This document shows, piece by piece, positions 1 through 12,098 of a stretch of DNA of 64,000 bases. Numbering within the stretch: position 1 is the stretch's first letter; each line of letters opens with the position of its first letter. The notes beneath the pieces were generated by a model, which saw nothing but the letters and a program-made list of their open reading frames with translations, did not search any database and had not been told where the DNA came from. The stretch lies in contig NC_064038.1 in the NCBI RefSeq assembly GCF_932526225.1, positions 4,340,001 through 4,404,000 of the forward strand. Direction: 5' to 3'. The position numbers were made by a program, and so were the translations under genes. The stretch comes from Nematostella vectensis (taxonomy: Eukaryota; Cnidaria; Anthozoa; Actiniaria; Edwardsiidae).

Positions 1-1315
1 GCATTTAAATGTAAATAATATCGCACTCTCAAGCGAAAAGTGACCCCACTTTTTGACAGAGCAAGCATTCCTCATTGATTCAGGAATCCTGAAGGGCACA
101 TTTTCCATTATTTTCGGGCCTTGTTTTACCCTGTTACCAGAGCACTATCATTATTTTTCTTATTCAATATGATCATGTGTATAATTATAAATAAAATATT
201 TCCAACATAGGATATAAATTGTGTGTTTTTTAATTACAGCATTTCCCCTTATTTCTAAGGAAAAATGTGCTTACAAAAAAAAATTGTCAATAGAATTTTT
301 TAAACATTAGTTTTTGAATTAACAAAAGCAGGGACGCAGTTCTAATTAGATTCAATCATCATAAGGCCTCAAATCAATTTCTTCAAGTTGGGGTATCAAT
401 TATCGTATGATCAAAGAAAAGCCTGAAAATTCTAATTCTTTAAAGTTTTATATTTCAATTCTTAACAGCAATCAACCGCAAACATTAATCTATCTAATTT
501 GAAATTTAGAGTTCTTTTGCTCAAGGCCATAAAAATGACCCAATTTCAGAAATGAGCATGCTATTTTGTTAGCGTTGAATCAAAAACTTTATTGCTAGAT
601 GAAAAATTTGTAGATATAATTTTTTTATAGTTATTCGAATTTTTTATAGTCATTCGAGAAAAAGCTTATTTAGAACTTTATACTGTGTCAAAATTTGTAG
701 ATTCATTAAATTATTTTAGGGTCTCTATTTTTTCAATTGAGTTCTGCCTTTTAAGAACGGATGCGACCCATTACAACAGGCACCGAATAAATACCTTTTT
801 TTTTACGAAGGTTTCCCATTTGCCTAGAATGCCCATCGGTTAGCATGCCTGAATTCCAATCTCTCAATCTGCGGTTCAAGTCTTACCCGCAATGTTTAAC
901 ATTTTTTTCGTTTTTAGTTTTCTATATTTTTTCGTTTTCTAATTACTTCTTCCTTCTCCTTTTCTAGTTCTTTTTCTTTCACAACAAAGGGTTTTTCGAA
1001 CATTTTTTAATTGCTCACATCCCTAAGCATTTATTTATTTAAAAAAATGCAAAACGTTATTTTCACTTCTTGATAAAAAGTAGCAACATAGCGACAGCAG
1101 TTTTCCCCTGTAATGTTTTAGCAGCAAAAAAAACATATAAAAAGGGATAGCGTTTTAAACTTGACATCTTAGGCCTCTTCAGAATGAAATAGTAATTCAT
1201 AAGCTTATCAATTAGAATATTTCTTGCAAATTTTAGCTTGATGCAATTGACTGAAAAGTTGGTGCAACAGGAAATACATAGTGCAGATTCTGAAATGGCT
1301 GAATTTAAGTTCCCA

Positions 1316-1416
1316 GCTAACAGAGGCCTCTTTTCTTTGTATTTCGTTGGACTGGCGTTCTCTTTCCCTTCCGAACCCCAGCCCAGCAGAATACAAAGAA
1401 GAGGCCTCTGCTAGCA
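1316..1416. mobile_element. MITE-like inverted repeat, CTAGCAGAGG family
   Basis: The arms AGCTAACAGAGGCCTCTT (left) and the reverse complement of AAGAGGCCTCTGCTAG (right) pair over about 25 bp with one small gap. The interior is about 40 bp and there is no coding capacity. The arm resembles that of the element at 3097-3202, so the two are probably one non-autonomous family. No clear target-site duplication was seen. Confidence 0.55.
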
Positions 1417-1620
1417 GAGAAAATTTAAGTAGAATGACTATGGAAGTAAATAGTAAAAATACTGGCAATAATAAAATGTTGATAGTCAGCAAATATTTTT
1501 TGTTGCTAGTCACTAGTTATTTTTATGTTTTGTCGGTAGTCAGTTACTTTTTAAGCCGTTTGTCACTAGTCGGGTAACCCCATCCATACCATGAGAATAG
1601 AGATATCTGTACGAAATGCA

Positions 1621-1779
1621 CAACAACCAGATACGAATATTCTCTCGTGAACTTCAACACAAGAAAACTGTAGCGTATAGATAAGATTAAATGCAGTTCT
1701 CAGCAAATAAAGCTGAATGTTTATTTCTCTTCCTCGAAATCTATGAAGTTCACAAGAGAATATTCGTAGTTGGTTGTTG
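1621..1779. mobile_element. MITE-like element with 32-bp arms
   Basis: The left arm 1621-1652 (starts CAACAACCAGATACGAATA) is the imperfect reverse complement of 1748-1779 (ends TAGTTGGTTGTTG), with a handful of mismatches. The roughly 95-bp interior has no coding capacity. The form is that of a short non-autonomous DNA transposon or foldback element. Confidence 0.5.
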
Positions 1780-3096
1780 CTTTTTGTGGGAAGGGGGATG
1801 TAGACGGGCTATTTTGTCACGACGGTTGAAATATCCATCCAGTCGGTTCGCGTCAAGCATACCTGATTTGGCAAGGCGGGTAAAGAATGACGTTTTAGGT
1901 ATGCAAAGAGTTGATCAACTGCATAAATAATTTTTGTGTGGCAGTGTAAAGTATCGGTATAATATTGTTTGCATGTATTTTGGCAAAATTTCGAATTTCC
2001 AGTTTTCTAGAAGCGATTTTCTACCGCCCGTTTTGCCGATCGGCTTTTAATATGGGGGAACTTCAATCGCTCAATATTGCCCCAAATGGATTGAAACTTC
2101 ACAGGGATGTAAATAACAACTCCACAAACATGTAAGAAAAGTTTGAAGAATTTTATTATTTTTTTCCTCCCAATTTTTTTTATCGTCATGCACCATATAT
2201 TTACAGTAACTATGAATGAAACACGTAAAATACAACATTAGCTTGGGGAACCTGTGCACAAACTGGTCTACACCCAACTTAATATTTGATTGGTTGTTTT
2301 CAGTGTGCAGAGTTTTTTCATACTCACATACCTGAAGGGCGGATAGGAGGCAGTGTACATGTTCACTGCATAAAGACAAACTCCACAAGACATTAGAGGC
2401 ACTCCAAACAAAAGGGACGACAAGACATTAGAGGCATTCCTAGCTAACATGCAACCCAGCGCTCCAAACAACTGTGTACTTCAGGAAACTGCAAGGAGAC
2501 TGTTATAAGGTTCCTTTGGACTGTCTACTACAATTTAAGATTGAAAAATGTATAAAACACTGTTTTTTTTATAAGGCAGGTGACATCTTTTAATATGGAG
2601 GCCAATGGGCCATTTTACAAATAATCATAGTAATTAGAGCATTAAAGCAAGGCTTTAGTAGGCAAAAAAAAGATGGAACAAGAAAGCCTTTGTAGATGCT
2701 CCTATTCTGATGAAATTGGAGTTACTTTCAATACAAATGACAACATCTAATGTCAATAAGCACCAGAGAATATACCAAAACCAGGTTCAGTTGAACACAG
2801 AAGTAATAAGATATGTGTGAATTTGTGCATTGCGCAACTGGTTTCATGCTGAAATGCTTGGATAACAGTTTCCCTTATAAGCCAGACATCTCAACCTGGC
2901 TCTATACGAGTCCATAGGCTTCACAGCAAGAAGCAAATCAAGTGACACTATTAAGGGCCAATAGAAGCCAAGTCTAGTTTGCATTGACATACTCAGATGG
3001 ATTTCAATCATACCAATGCAATATACGGTGACCAATCAGAGGATATGCACGTCATTAGAAAACTTACACAAGTGAAAGCATTATGGAAATCCTCAA

Positions 3097-3202
3097 CCTG
3101 CTAGCAGAGCTTTCTTGTTTGTTTCCAGCAGCCTCTAGCTATCCATGTGCAACATATAAGTGAACTGCTAGAAACACACAGAAAGAGATCTCTGCTAGCA
3201 GG
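3097..3202. mobile_element. MITE-like element, CCTGCTAGCAGAG termini
   Basis: The sequence begins CCTGCTAGCAGAG and ends CTCTGCTAGCAGG, a perfect 13-bp terminal inverted repeat. Pairing continues imperfectly inward (TTTCTTGTTTGTTTC against GAAACACACAGAAA). At about 106 bp with no ORF it looks like a foldback MITE, related by its arm to the element at 1316-1416. Confidence 0.6.
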
Positions 3203-3724
3203 GTAGGAAATCATTGACACTCTAAAAACTCAAAATTCCAGTAAGGTGTATACCTTATTTGAAGTATGGTTGGACCTGACAATCAATATTGGAACGACCA
3301 CACACAAAAACAAATCAAGTGTCTATTTGCTGTTTTAATATCAAAACAAATTGAAATGAAACAAATCAATACAATCATGTTATTATCGTGAATAATACAA
3401 TGAAGGGAGAAGAGATATGTTCACTGAGGTTAACATTTCAAATTGTGGAAATATAACAGCAAGAATATAGCATAGCAGATCAAGCCAAACCCTCCTCCAC
3501 TATAGTAATTTGGTGAAAACTACATATTAAGACAATTGTAAAGTATCAAGATGTTTACACAAATACATTGCAAAGGTCTTTTTGGTAAAAAGTGATACCA
3601 AAAGTACATTTGAGAAATTGTCATTTATGTGCACGTGTTGTGGTATTTACAAAGCTGTTCTCTAGTTTTATGTACATATTTCAATCATAGCAGTATTCTC
3701 CACTTGAATTGATTCTTTTTGAGT

Positions 3725-4725
3725 TCATTTCGTCTTGCCGGGGACAGGTCTTTTAAACAACAGAACATGTGGCTCTGAAATAAAATTACAGTCAAATATT
3801 TAGCTGTCAAGATAAGAGTCAACCTAATCCAGAACTGCAATTATGGCCTAAATTTTAAAGAATGTGTTGGCTATTATCTGGATAAGAAACATTGTGAAAT
3901 CACCATTTGACTAGTAAACTGAAGGTGGTCTTTTACAAGTACATCTCTGAAAAATTCAAAGTTGACCTAGACATGACCATACATCCTTGAATAGCGAACC
4001 TGTATCAATGAGCAATCCCACAAAGTAAAAAAAACTTAAGCTTACTTTGTACACGGAACTTTATGTCCGAGCTCTTGGTTCTCAATCTTAGGGGCGTATT
4101 CGACGATTACTCTCGTTCAAGTAATTTACCCCTCGTAAAGCTTCACTAAAGTGACACGTACCTGGATGGTGAATCATGTATTGCTGCCAACCTTGCGATT
4201 GTTGAATCCCCATTCCCCTCCATTCATCCTCCCGCATCAGTCTGTCTTTTGGGATCTTCTTTGCAAGAACTTTCGGTACGATCACATGTCTACAAACGAA
4301 ATATGCAAATGTTGCAAGAAACGTTGGTTCGAAGAATTTTAACCAATTCTATACGGTTTATCGCAAATTATTTATACTTAGTTAAAGCTTGTCTCTACAT
4401 TGAGACCCTCAAAAGTTAAGTTCGAAAGAAATGAGCATGCAAATCTAAACTCCAAAATAACTCAAATTTGCTCAGCTAAGAACTACTTTTATCGGCCTAA
4501 AAAAACATCATGAGAATTCAAGTCATAACTGATAGCGAAAATTAGTTTAGAGGAAGGAGAACTGACCTAAAACTTTCCTTTTCTAGTTTCAGGGCTAAAC
4601 CCACACGGCATTGAATGGAGAGACCATTTTAGGACTAAAACATATCAATAATTCAAACCATCTTACCTGTATTCGTATCCAGTGTCGTCTTCATATTTCG
4701 TCGAATAGAAGATTCCGTCAGACAT
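3725..4725 (-). CDS. Cyclin-dependent kinase regulatory subunit CKS1
   Basis: This is a three-exon gene that I assembled by hand: exon 1 4667-4725, exon 2 4162-4289, exon 3 3725-3774 (stop at 3725-3727), with GT/AG borders throughout. The spliced product is 78 aa, the usual length for CKS proteins. It reads as a close CKS1/CKS2 match. The N-terminal [10 protein letters not shown] strand is followed by EYRHVIVPK (anion-pocket Arg and the strand motif) and then [14 protein letters not shown]. The hallmark [13 protein letters not shown] hinge is split by intron 2. CKS proteins bind CDK1/CDK2 and phosphothreonine-Pro sites and promote multisite phosphorylation and SCF-Skp2 degradation of CDK inhibitors. 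The gene shares a promoter region with the divergent dehydrogenase gene. Very secure. Confidence 0.97.
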
Positions 4726-5196
4726 TTTCTTGTCTTGATGCGGTAAAAGAGTACAGAGTTTCTTATCGAGGGGATTCGGTGTTTAGCACGTTGAATCTTC
4801 TTCGTTCTGTAGCGAGTAACGATCGTTCCTTGTGTTCAAGAAATTTTAAACAATGGCGCCGCCTCCCATGATTGGTCAATAATTCCTGCAACACGAATCA
4901 TGATTGGCTACTACATATTCTTCACCAGTTTCCTACCGGCTGTCTTTTTGTCAAGGAACGCCTGCTGGTATTTGCTCACCTTGGAATGTTATTAATTTAT
5001 TACACAAAAAGTCGAAAAAACTAACCATTTTTTGCATTCCAATTGATTAAGATGTTTAGTTAACATTTCTCTGTTGTCATATGTTTATCCGCTAATTTAT
5101 TGGTTTCCCGTCATAGACATCAGGTCATTGTGTGACTCTTTCGATGAGTGATTCCGTGACAGGCTTGCGTAAAAATACTGTAAGGAGTTTGGAGAT
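4726..5196. promoter_or_regulatory. Divergent CKS1 / dehydrogenase promoter region
   Basis: The 471 bp between the two start codons contain two inverted CCAAT boxes (ATTGG at 4871-4875 and 4903-4907), whose starts are 32 bp apart. An E2F-like TGGCGCC lies at 4854-4860. Paired CCAAT boxes at about this spacing bind NF-Y in many vertebrate cell-cycle promoters, which suits CKS1. No TATA box is evident. The factor assignments are inference from motif matches. Confidence 0.55.
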
Positions 5197-6859
5197 ATGG
5201 CTGCGCCAACAGTCGTTCTTATCACCGGTTGTTCCACCGGCATTGGCCTTGCTGCGGCCCTGTTACTTGCTAAAGATGATGGAAGACGTTTCAAAGTCTA
5301 CGCGACTATGAGAAACCTAGAGAAACGCGGAATTCTTGAAGAAGCAGCACGGCGACAACTCGGAGATACTTTGATCGTGAAACAACTCGATGTCACTTCG
5401 GACGAATCGGTCACTGAAGTACTACAGTCTATATACAGTGCAGAGAGGAGAATAGACGTGTTAGGTGAGGCTATAACAGGAAAAGACTATGCTATCGTGT
5501 TATATAAAGTGGCAACGGCGTGGACAAGTTTCTCACCCCGATCATAAAATCTTACCTTATTGAGTTGTGTACGAGTATGGAATTTGAGAAATTTTGCAAT
5601 AAATTCGCTTGTATCCAGGGTGGCCGGTCCCCCTTCTTTAGATATAAATTTTATAGGAAATGTTAAAACTAAAATTTACATTTCTCAATATGTTTTGTAT
5701 ATTGGTGTGTTCCCTTTCTGGCCAATGCTCCACCCCCCCCCCCCCCCCCCCCCCCCCCTCCATCCCACCTTCAACAAATCCAGGATCCATCCAGAGGTTG
5801 TCTAACAGCAGCCATGATGCAGCGATTTAACACATTAACCCAAACGTAAACATCATAACTCTTAGTGTCTATTAATTGTTAATGAGTGCCCTTCTGCTAA
5901 AGTGCCTGCTCTCAAATTAGTGCTTTCCCACCCCTCTTGAGAGCGATAAATCAAATAAGGCCCTAGTGGCACTAAAATGTGTTTTTTTTTTCACTTGTTC
6001 GACTCACTATTTTCTCTTTTTTTTTTTTTCTGCAGTGAACAATGCAGGCGTGGGACTGATTGGTGTTCTTGAGACTCACACCATGTCTCTTGTCAGAGAG
6101 ATGTTCAATGTTAACTTCTTTGGAGTTGTTCGGCTAACCAAGGCTGTTATACCCAAGATGAAAGAGAACCACAGCGGCCATATCATTAACATCACTAGTA
6201 TAGGTGGCATCCGTGGCGTACCTTTCAATGCAATATATTGCTCTTCAAAGTTTGCTGTTGAGGGGATGGCAGAATCTCTGGCCCCACTGCTAAGAAAGTT
6301 TAATGTGAAGTGAGTATTAATCTCAAACTGCGATAAACTACATTTTTTAACACCTGCTAATATTGCCCCCAATATTTTCTTAATGTTTCTGTTTTGTGCC
6401 CCCCCCCCCCCCTAATCTTACGTGGCCTGCTACAGCTCTGAACTGTGGTAAACAACATTTTCTATTACCTGCTGATAACATACTATCTCCTGAGTTAACT
6501 ATATTGAATGTATCAATGTTCTTTTTTTTTTCAGAATTACCAATGTGGAGCCAGGACCTGTCAAAACAGCGTTTGTTGCAAATTCCACAGAAATGGCACC
6601 TGTTTATGATGATGAGGGTGTTGACGAAGAGACAAAGCAACTTTTGGAAAATGCCAAAACAAAAATGATGAGTGCATTTGCAACTGTGGCCCAGTCCCCT
6701 GAAGAAATAGCTCAGTGTATTCTTGATATAATCCTTATGGAGAAGTGTCCTCTTCGATATCAAACAAATAAGAACTATGCCAATGTAGTAAGCTCTAAGC
6801 TAGTAGATCCTAGTGGCGATGCTGAAGTTGATGCAATGTTTACACGCTTTTTCTCATGA
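5197..6859 (+). CDS. Short-chain dehydrogenase, RDH8 / 17-beta-HSD1 type
   Basis: Exons 5197-5464, 6036-6309 and 6535-6859 join in frame (phases 1 and 2) to 288 aa. Classical SDR features are all present: the TGCSTGIG dinucleotide loop at residues 10-17, NNAG at 91-94, structural Asn116, and catalytic Ser144, Tyr157 and Lys161 (YCSSK). PGPVKT follows the third splice. The overall pattern, including the IDVLVNNAG and EPGPVKT context, is that of the retinol dehydrogenase 8 / estradiol 17-beta-dehydrogenase 1 branch, which uses NADP(H) to interconvert retinal/retinol or steroid ketone/alcohol. The substrate cannot be read from sequence. AATAAA at 7116-7121 is a likely polyadenylation signal. The start is the first ATG after the divergent promoter. 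Confidence 0.92.
5465..6035 (+). other. Dehydrogenase intron 1 with poly-C tract
   Basis: This 571-bp intron runs GT to TGCAG. It holds a long uninterrupted C run (about 5742-5758) and a T-rich polypyrimidine stretch before the acceptor. I see no further gene. Confidence 0.7.
6355..6440 (+). mobile_element. Partial copy of GTGCCCCCC/GCCTGCTACGGC element in intron 2
   Basis: The stretch from CAATATTTTCTTAATGTTTC through the C run to GGCCTGCTACAG matches the right half of the elements at 31424-31524 and 11651-11783. The left terminal repeat is missing or decayed, so I treat it as a fragment. Confidence 0.45.
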
Positions 6860-7239
6860 GGTCTATATCCAAATGATTTGTGTGTTTTTATGGATCATTA
6901 GCTTTGTATAGAAATTATATTGATGGTATTGATTAGACATTATGGTGATAGTGTATGTGTTGTATTGAGGAGTGTTACTTGTACTAGTAGGTAGGTTAGC
7001 CAAGTAATTGTGTTTTTCCTTTTTCAACTTTGTATAGAAATTATGTTGATGTTTTTTATCATATATTAAAAAAATATTAATATATATATATATATTAATT
7101 TCTAATTCCTTTCCTAATAAATAATTGGGTATTATATTTTGATACTGCAACTGAGGGCGTGCAGTCATAGGTATTATATGGAAAAGGCATAGTATTTGAA
7201 GATTTCTTAATAAGAAATGACCCACTTTTTGGCCGCCAA

Positions 7240-7290
7240 GGGGGGGTGCGCGCGCACCCTGCGCACCCCCCCCCCCCCCCCCCCCCCCTG
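7240..7290. repeat. GC-rich inverted repeat and poly-C run
   Basis: GGGGGGTGCGC and GCGCACCCCCC form an 11-bp inverted repeat around a 9-base loop, and the right arm continues into a C homopolymer of about 20 bases. This is low-complexity DNA prone to length errors. Confidence 0.7.
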
Positions 7291-8869
7291 TGTACGCACC
7301 TGCCTGATCTTCATTTTTCTTTAGACACCTACTTGGTTTTTCTTGTTACTAGATCTGTCTTGATTTAGGGCCAATTTCATTTGTTTTAGGTGACAACGCA
7401 GTCCAAACCCCGCTCCGCGTTGAGGGATTTGTAATAGCCACATACCAATCATGCTACTGAGACTAGCACTATCTCTAGAAATAACGCTATTTTTAGGGTC
7501 ACAAGGTCCCAGACAGAACAGCTGAATTTGATCCGCTTTTGCCGAGTTACAAGCGTACAGGGCATCAGGGCAACATGTGGTATCACTGTTATTCACCGGG
7601 CGGTCTTGTTTACCGGCTAGAGGCCGCTATCAGGCCGGATTTGTGTTGGGGGGTGGGGGGCGATTGGGTTGTTTTTATATATTCTTTTTAATGCACTCGC
7701 CTTGGGTTGATTCGATATGAACGTTTTAGAAGTTTTTTTTTTAATAATCAGGGGGAAATATGCGCTCTGGGATAGGTGGAGCTGAGTCTGCCAATATCAT
7801 ATTATTGGTCAGTCTTATTCCCTGACTTGCGAAATTAATAAAAATGGCTCTACAATTAAACTACAATAAAAAAGCAATATGCTGTTGAGGAATAAAAGTC
7901 AAGCTAAATAAAACATTGCTGCGACAGGTTAAGATACTGGGAACACATTCACCTGATGATCGTAACAAGCCAAATGCTCCTAAACACAAGAGTGAATGTA
8001 GGACCGAAATAAAAACCAAACCCAGCGCAGCCATGCGGCAAGATATGTGATTGTTGGCGGAACATAAACAATATGGACCCGCCTCGATGGCTTCTGTTTT
8101 GTGTATTCTCGGGTTCAGTGATTAGGCATTTATCTTCCTTTGATTGCTAAGATTTCCTTCAAAGTAGATACGCGCTAAGACTTCTAACATACTTCGTATA
8201 AATATATGGACCCCTCATTCCCGAGGCCGGGATTATAGAAATAAAGGATAATTCGTAAAACTTCTTCCCTTGATTAGAAAACATGTGTTAAATCAGATAT
8301 CCCATGTTGAATGTCTTTTTCTGTACTATGGCAAAACCTTTTGATAAGTCTACATAAAAAACATTGCATTACATTTCATTGCTTTTATTTTCCCGAGTAT
8401 TGTCCAGTTAAAACGCGTTAGTATCTTTGCTTTCTTTTGCTCTTATAACTATTTGTGGTCCGATAGAGGCTTCAAAACAAGGGCTATTTTAACATGCATG
8501 TGCAACAATGCACCATTCAGACACGCAGGGTGTGTCGAAGATAGGCGTACCGTATACACACCCCTAGTAGAACCGGAAACACAGGCGTACTTGCAAACAC
8601 CAAAACATAACAAACCCCTCTCAGCTATTTGACCATTGTGACGTAATATTTACCCCTTTCTGTAAATACCACTTTATTGCAATCCCCCAGCGCTGATGTA
8701 GGACTCACGAGAGTGACTCTAATTGATTCCCGTCTCAGTTCATGTCAAAGTTTGGTCTAAAGATTAGGCTGACAAGTTTCCGTTGAAGTATTTGAACACA
8801 CTTTAACCTTCCGACATCGCTGCGAGTCCGGCATTTTGCCGCCTTATTATTCGCATGTAAATTCATCCC

Positions 8870-9136
8870 GTGATTTTGCGCTTGTTTCGCGAGCTGGTTT
8901 TGGGGTGTCGCCGGTCTTGGTATTTCGCGGCTCTCACACTGTTGGCGTTATCTGTCATCAAGTCATACAGATTTTACTATCCAGGCATCGACGAAAATCT
9001 GGGAAAGTTCTTTCAACCGGTTACATCGCCACGGGAAAGTGGGGTTCTGCAGCGCGCGGTAGAGTTCATTCAAAACAACACTCCGCAAGACAGAACACGT
9101 GTGATATTAACTCAGAATCACTCGCACAAAATGAGG
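8870..9136 (+). CDS. Possible 5' exon with a hydrophobic segment (uncertain)
   Basis: This is an open frame ending at a strong donor (ATGAG then GTAAAAG at 9137). One frame has a hydrophobic stretch (YFAALTLLALSVI) that could be a signal peptide or signal anchor. A second frame ends in phase 0, which would match the phase-0 acceptor at 14502. Neither frame has an upstream ATG (one starts at GTG after a stop, the other at TTG), so an additional 5' exon would be needed. I cannot tell whether it belongs to the ADAMTS-like gene, to another gene, or is chance. Confidence 0.22.
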
Positions 9137-11139
9137 TAAAAGCTTGCGAAATGCCACTCTATCTTAGCAAGATCTCTCCAGGAGTAATTGTACACGTGAA
9201 TGGAGTCGGGAGGCTAATTTCTTGATAAAATACACGTGGGGATTTAGCGGAATTTCGCGTAGTTTCCCCCATAGTTGGTAAGTATGTTTATCATGATCAT
9301 ACCAACGATCATTACGTTTTTGTTTTTTAGGTCGCCCATTGAAGTAGTCACCGTACAAGTAATCTTTATCTTTATCATGCCATATGCCAAGGTATGTGAT
9401 AGGATAATATTCACCCTCAGAGGCCTAGGAATATCGGAAATTATTTACCCCTACAATAATAACAGATAGATTGATAATGCACGCGCACATTCAATGCCTA
9501 TAATGCTTTACTCTCCGAGGTAGGTCCACCTTATGATGTTTCTGCAACGGACCCATTTATTTATTTGTTTATCTAAAAAGTACTATCCGCCTCGTCTCTT
9601 ATCGGTATTGGTAAATTCGCCATCACATCCTAATCCAGTTAGGCAATAAAAATATCATCTTTTTACTGATAATTCGCGCATACTGAATGATAATTCCAAT
9701 ATTAATTCTGCTCTACAGGAATTTTTTGTGCGTATTTTTACCGACAAATTCAGCTTTAGCCTTCCCTGGAAGCTTTAGCCCATTTATTACCTAACATGCA
9801 TATATTGTATATGGTTTCAAATTGTTTATGACCCCTCTTTACAGTCAAGGGTCAGACACGACTCGATCTCATCACGGTATGAAAACTTTTTCTTTACACA
9901 ACGCTATACATTTTACTTCATATCTGTTTGAATAACACCTTTTGACATGGAACCCGCTCTTTATATCCTCCCTTCCTTCTAAAGATATTATTTTTCTCTT
10001 TTATATTCCTTTACAAATTATATAAACTATTTCAGGGGCAATTGTTCAAAGATTTCGGAGCTATCTACCGAGCTCTTGGTGATGAATGAACATCCAAATT
10101 ACCCGTTCACCTGGTTTCCCCTTATGTTTGTGTCTGACATTTGTATAAGATTACTATGTTGCAAAAGCACTCGTTATAAATCTGGTAATTGCGGTTGTAA
10201 GTCATGTGAGATTTCGTGATGTAGATCATTTCCGTTTCCGTAAACTTGCAGATGAACGCTTTTAGCAATTTGCGTGCACTGAATTTAGCGTGACCGCTCT
10301 ACGATTTTTGTGGCCCCCTTTAAACCACAAAGACACGATTTTTTTGCCTCAATTTACATCCAAATGTTCACTAGAATCATATGACTTTCTGCTCAATGCA
10401 TATGAGACCTGATTTTTTTTCTCACAGTATTTCAATAGAAAGGGGTATACTGGCATTGGTGTTTCGGATAAATTCGATTGATTTTTTTAATTTTTCGTGC
10501 TCACCTCTCTTCCGTTTTATGTTCTATATGTTATAACACAAAACAATAAAAACAAAACAAGCCGACATTGAAATTCAAAAATTCCCGCCATTTTAAATTA
10601 ATTACTTTGCAGTCTTGCAAAATGAATGAATTCTTTTTCTCAAAGCATGTCAAATCATATCTGCACTTACACTTTCCATCTAAAACAGCCTTTTAGAACC
10701 AAGAATATGTATGCTATTCGGTATATTTGGCTGTTTTTGTTTGGAATCAAGAGAATTGTTTGCAAGAATTCTCATTACTGTGGCGGCGACAGATTTGTTA
10801 ATTTCCGTTTTGTTTGTTTTTAGATTAATCTTCATGTCTTGTTTGTTCTTTTAATAACGCCGACATAATTAATTAAAAAGAAAAAAATGACGTTTCCCTA
10901 TATCTGTTACTTTTGCGCTCTCTTTACAACAAAGCGAAAATTTAATATCAATACCATATTAACACCAGAAAAGCAGAGAGAAGGAATTAAAACCGACTCG
11001 CTTGCCGCCCGTCGCAACACCAACTTTGAAATGGGGCAGACACGAGAGTTCACGCATATAAGTCAAGCACTTTTCCAAGTGGCGAACTCCTCTTCTCAAA
11101 GATGAACATCTATAGATAACACGCACCCGTCTTAACTTT

Positions 11140-11640
11140 GCGATGATACTTCTCTTTGTACACTCGTCCGTCTATGAGCCATCTTGTTAGCTTGTCTGTA
11201 AGAAAAATTAGTCTCTTGGCTTTGTTGTAATACATCTCTTTGTACACTCGTCTGTCTATGAGCCATCAAGCTAACAAGAATCTTGTTAGCTTGTCTGTAG
11301 TAAAATTAGTCTCTTGGCTTTGTTGTGATACTTCTGTACACTCGTCCGTCTATGAGCCATCTCGTTAGCTTGTCTGTAAGAAAAATTAGTCTCTTGGCTT
11401 TATTGTAATATTTCTCTTTGTACACTCGTCTGTCTATGAGCCATCAAGCTAACAAGAATCTTGTTAACTTGTCTGTAGTAAAATTAGTCTCTTGGCTTAA
11501 CTGTGATACTTCTCTTTGTACACTCGTCCGTCTATGAGCCATCTTGTTAGCTTGTCTGTAGTAAAAGTCTCTAGTCTCTTGGCTAATAATTGTGATACTT
11601 CTCTTTGTACACTGTAGCCCTCTTGTTAGCTCGTCTGTAT
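11140..11640. repeat. Minisatellite, 85-98 bp unit, about six copies
   Basis: Repeated TTTGTACACTCGTCNGTCT...TTGTTAGCTTGTCTGTA...TTAGTCTCTTGGCTT units occur in two length forms. The longer form carries an extra insert that makes a perfect palindrome (CAAGCTAACAAGA / TCTTGTTAGCTTG). The array lies in the gene-poor stretch. Confidence 0.8.
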
Positions 11641-11650
11641 GATAGACAGG

Positions 11651-11783
11651 GTCGTGGCAGGGGATGGGGCTCTGGGGACACGTGCACCCCCCTATATTTT
11701 ACAGTAGGGGCATGGCTTTGCCCACAATATTGTCTGAATATTTCTGTATTGTGCCCTTTCAATATTTAAACGCCTGCTACGGC
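11651..11783. mobile_element. MITE-like element, GYCGTRGCAGG termini
   Basis: It starts GTCGTGGCAGG and ends CCTGCTACGGC, an 11-bp inverted repeat with one or two mismatches. The internal TGCACCCCCC and TGTGCCC match the copy at 31424-31524. It is 133 bp and non-coding. Confidence 0.55.
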
Positions 11784-11934
11784 ATTGATAGAGCATAAGG
11801 ACACTCGTGCTTCCAGGTGTCTTGCACCGAACATCAATTTGATAGATCAATCGTTCTAAAATGGGATTATCTTTTAAATCATTGAACCTAGGGAACTTAG
11901 CTAACAAATACTCCGGATATCTCGAACTTTCAAT

Positions 11935-12098
11935 TAGCCTGCTTGCAGGCTGTACTCGGGGTTATTTTCGCGAAAAACCATCTCGGTTCGGTGATGGGCG
12001 CCATCTTGTATTTTAAGCGGCGTGGTTCCCGGGGGCGAGCGCAAAAAAGGAGAGGGTTTCCGCAAAAATAACACCGAGTACCGCCTGCAAGTAGGCTA
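11935..12098. mobile_element. MITE with 38-bp inverted repeats and 9-bp target duplication
   Basis: The arms TAGCCTGCTTGCAGGC... and ...GCCTGCAAGTAGGCTA pair over about 38 bp with few mismatches. The element is 164 bp long and non-coding. It is flanked by the exact direct repeat ACTTTCAAT (11926-11934 and 12099-12107). A 9-bp duplication fits Mutator-like transposons (and some Merlin elements), so this is a non-autonomous copy of such a family. The insertion is well preserved and probably fairly recent. Confidence 0.8.

Larger units (their letters stand above)
1..3724. other. Gene-poor AT-rich flank
   Basis: I find no supported coding exon here. The stretch is AT-rich and holds three short inverted-repeat elements (about 1316-1416, 1621-1779 and 3097-3202). 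A direct near-duplication of about 40 bp around 2385-2480 is marked by GACATTAGAGGCA, and a degenerate tRNA-like stretch lies near 838-896. The end nearest 3725 should contain the 3' UTR of the minus-strand CKS1 gene. Confidence 0.6.
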
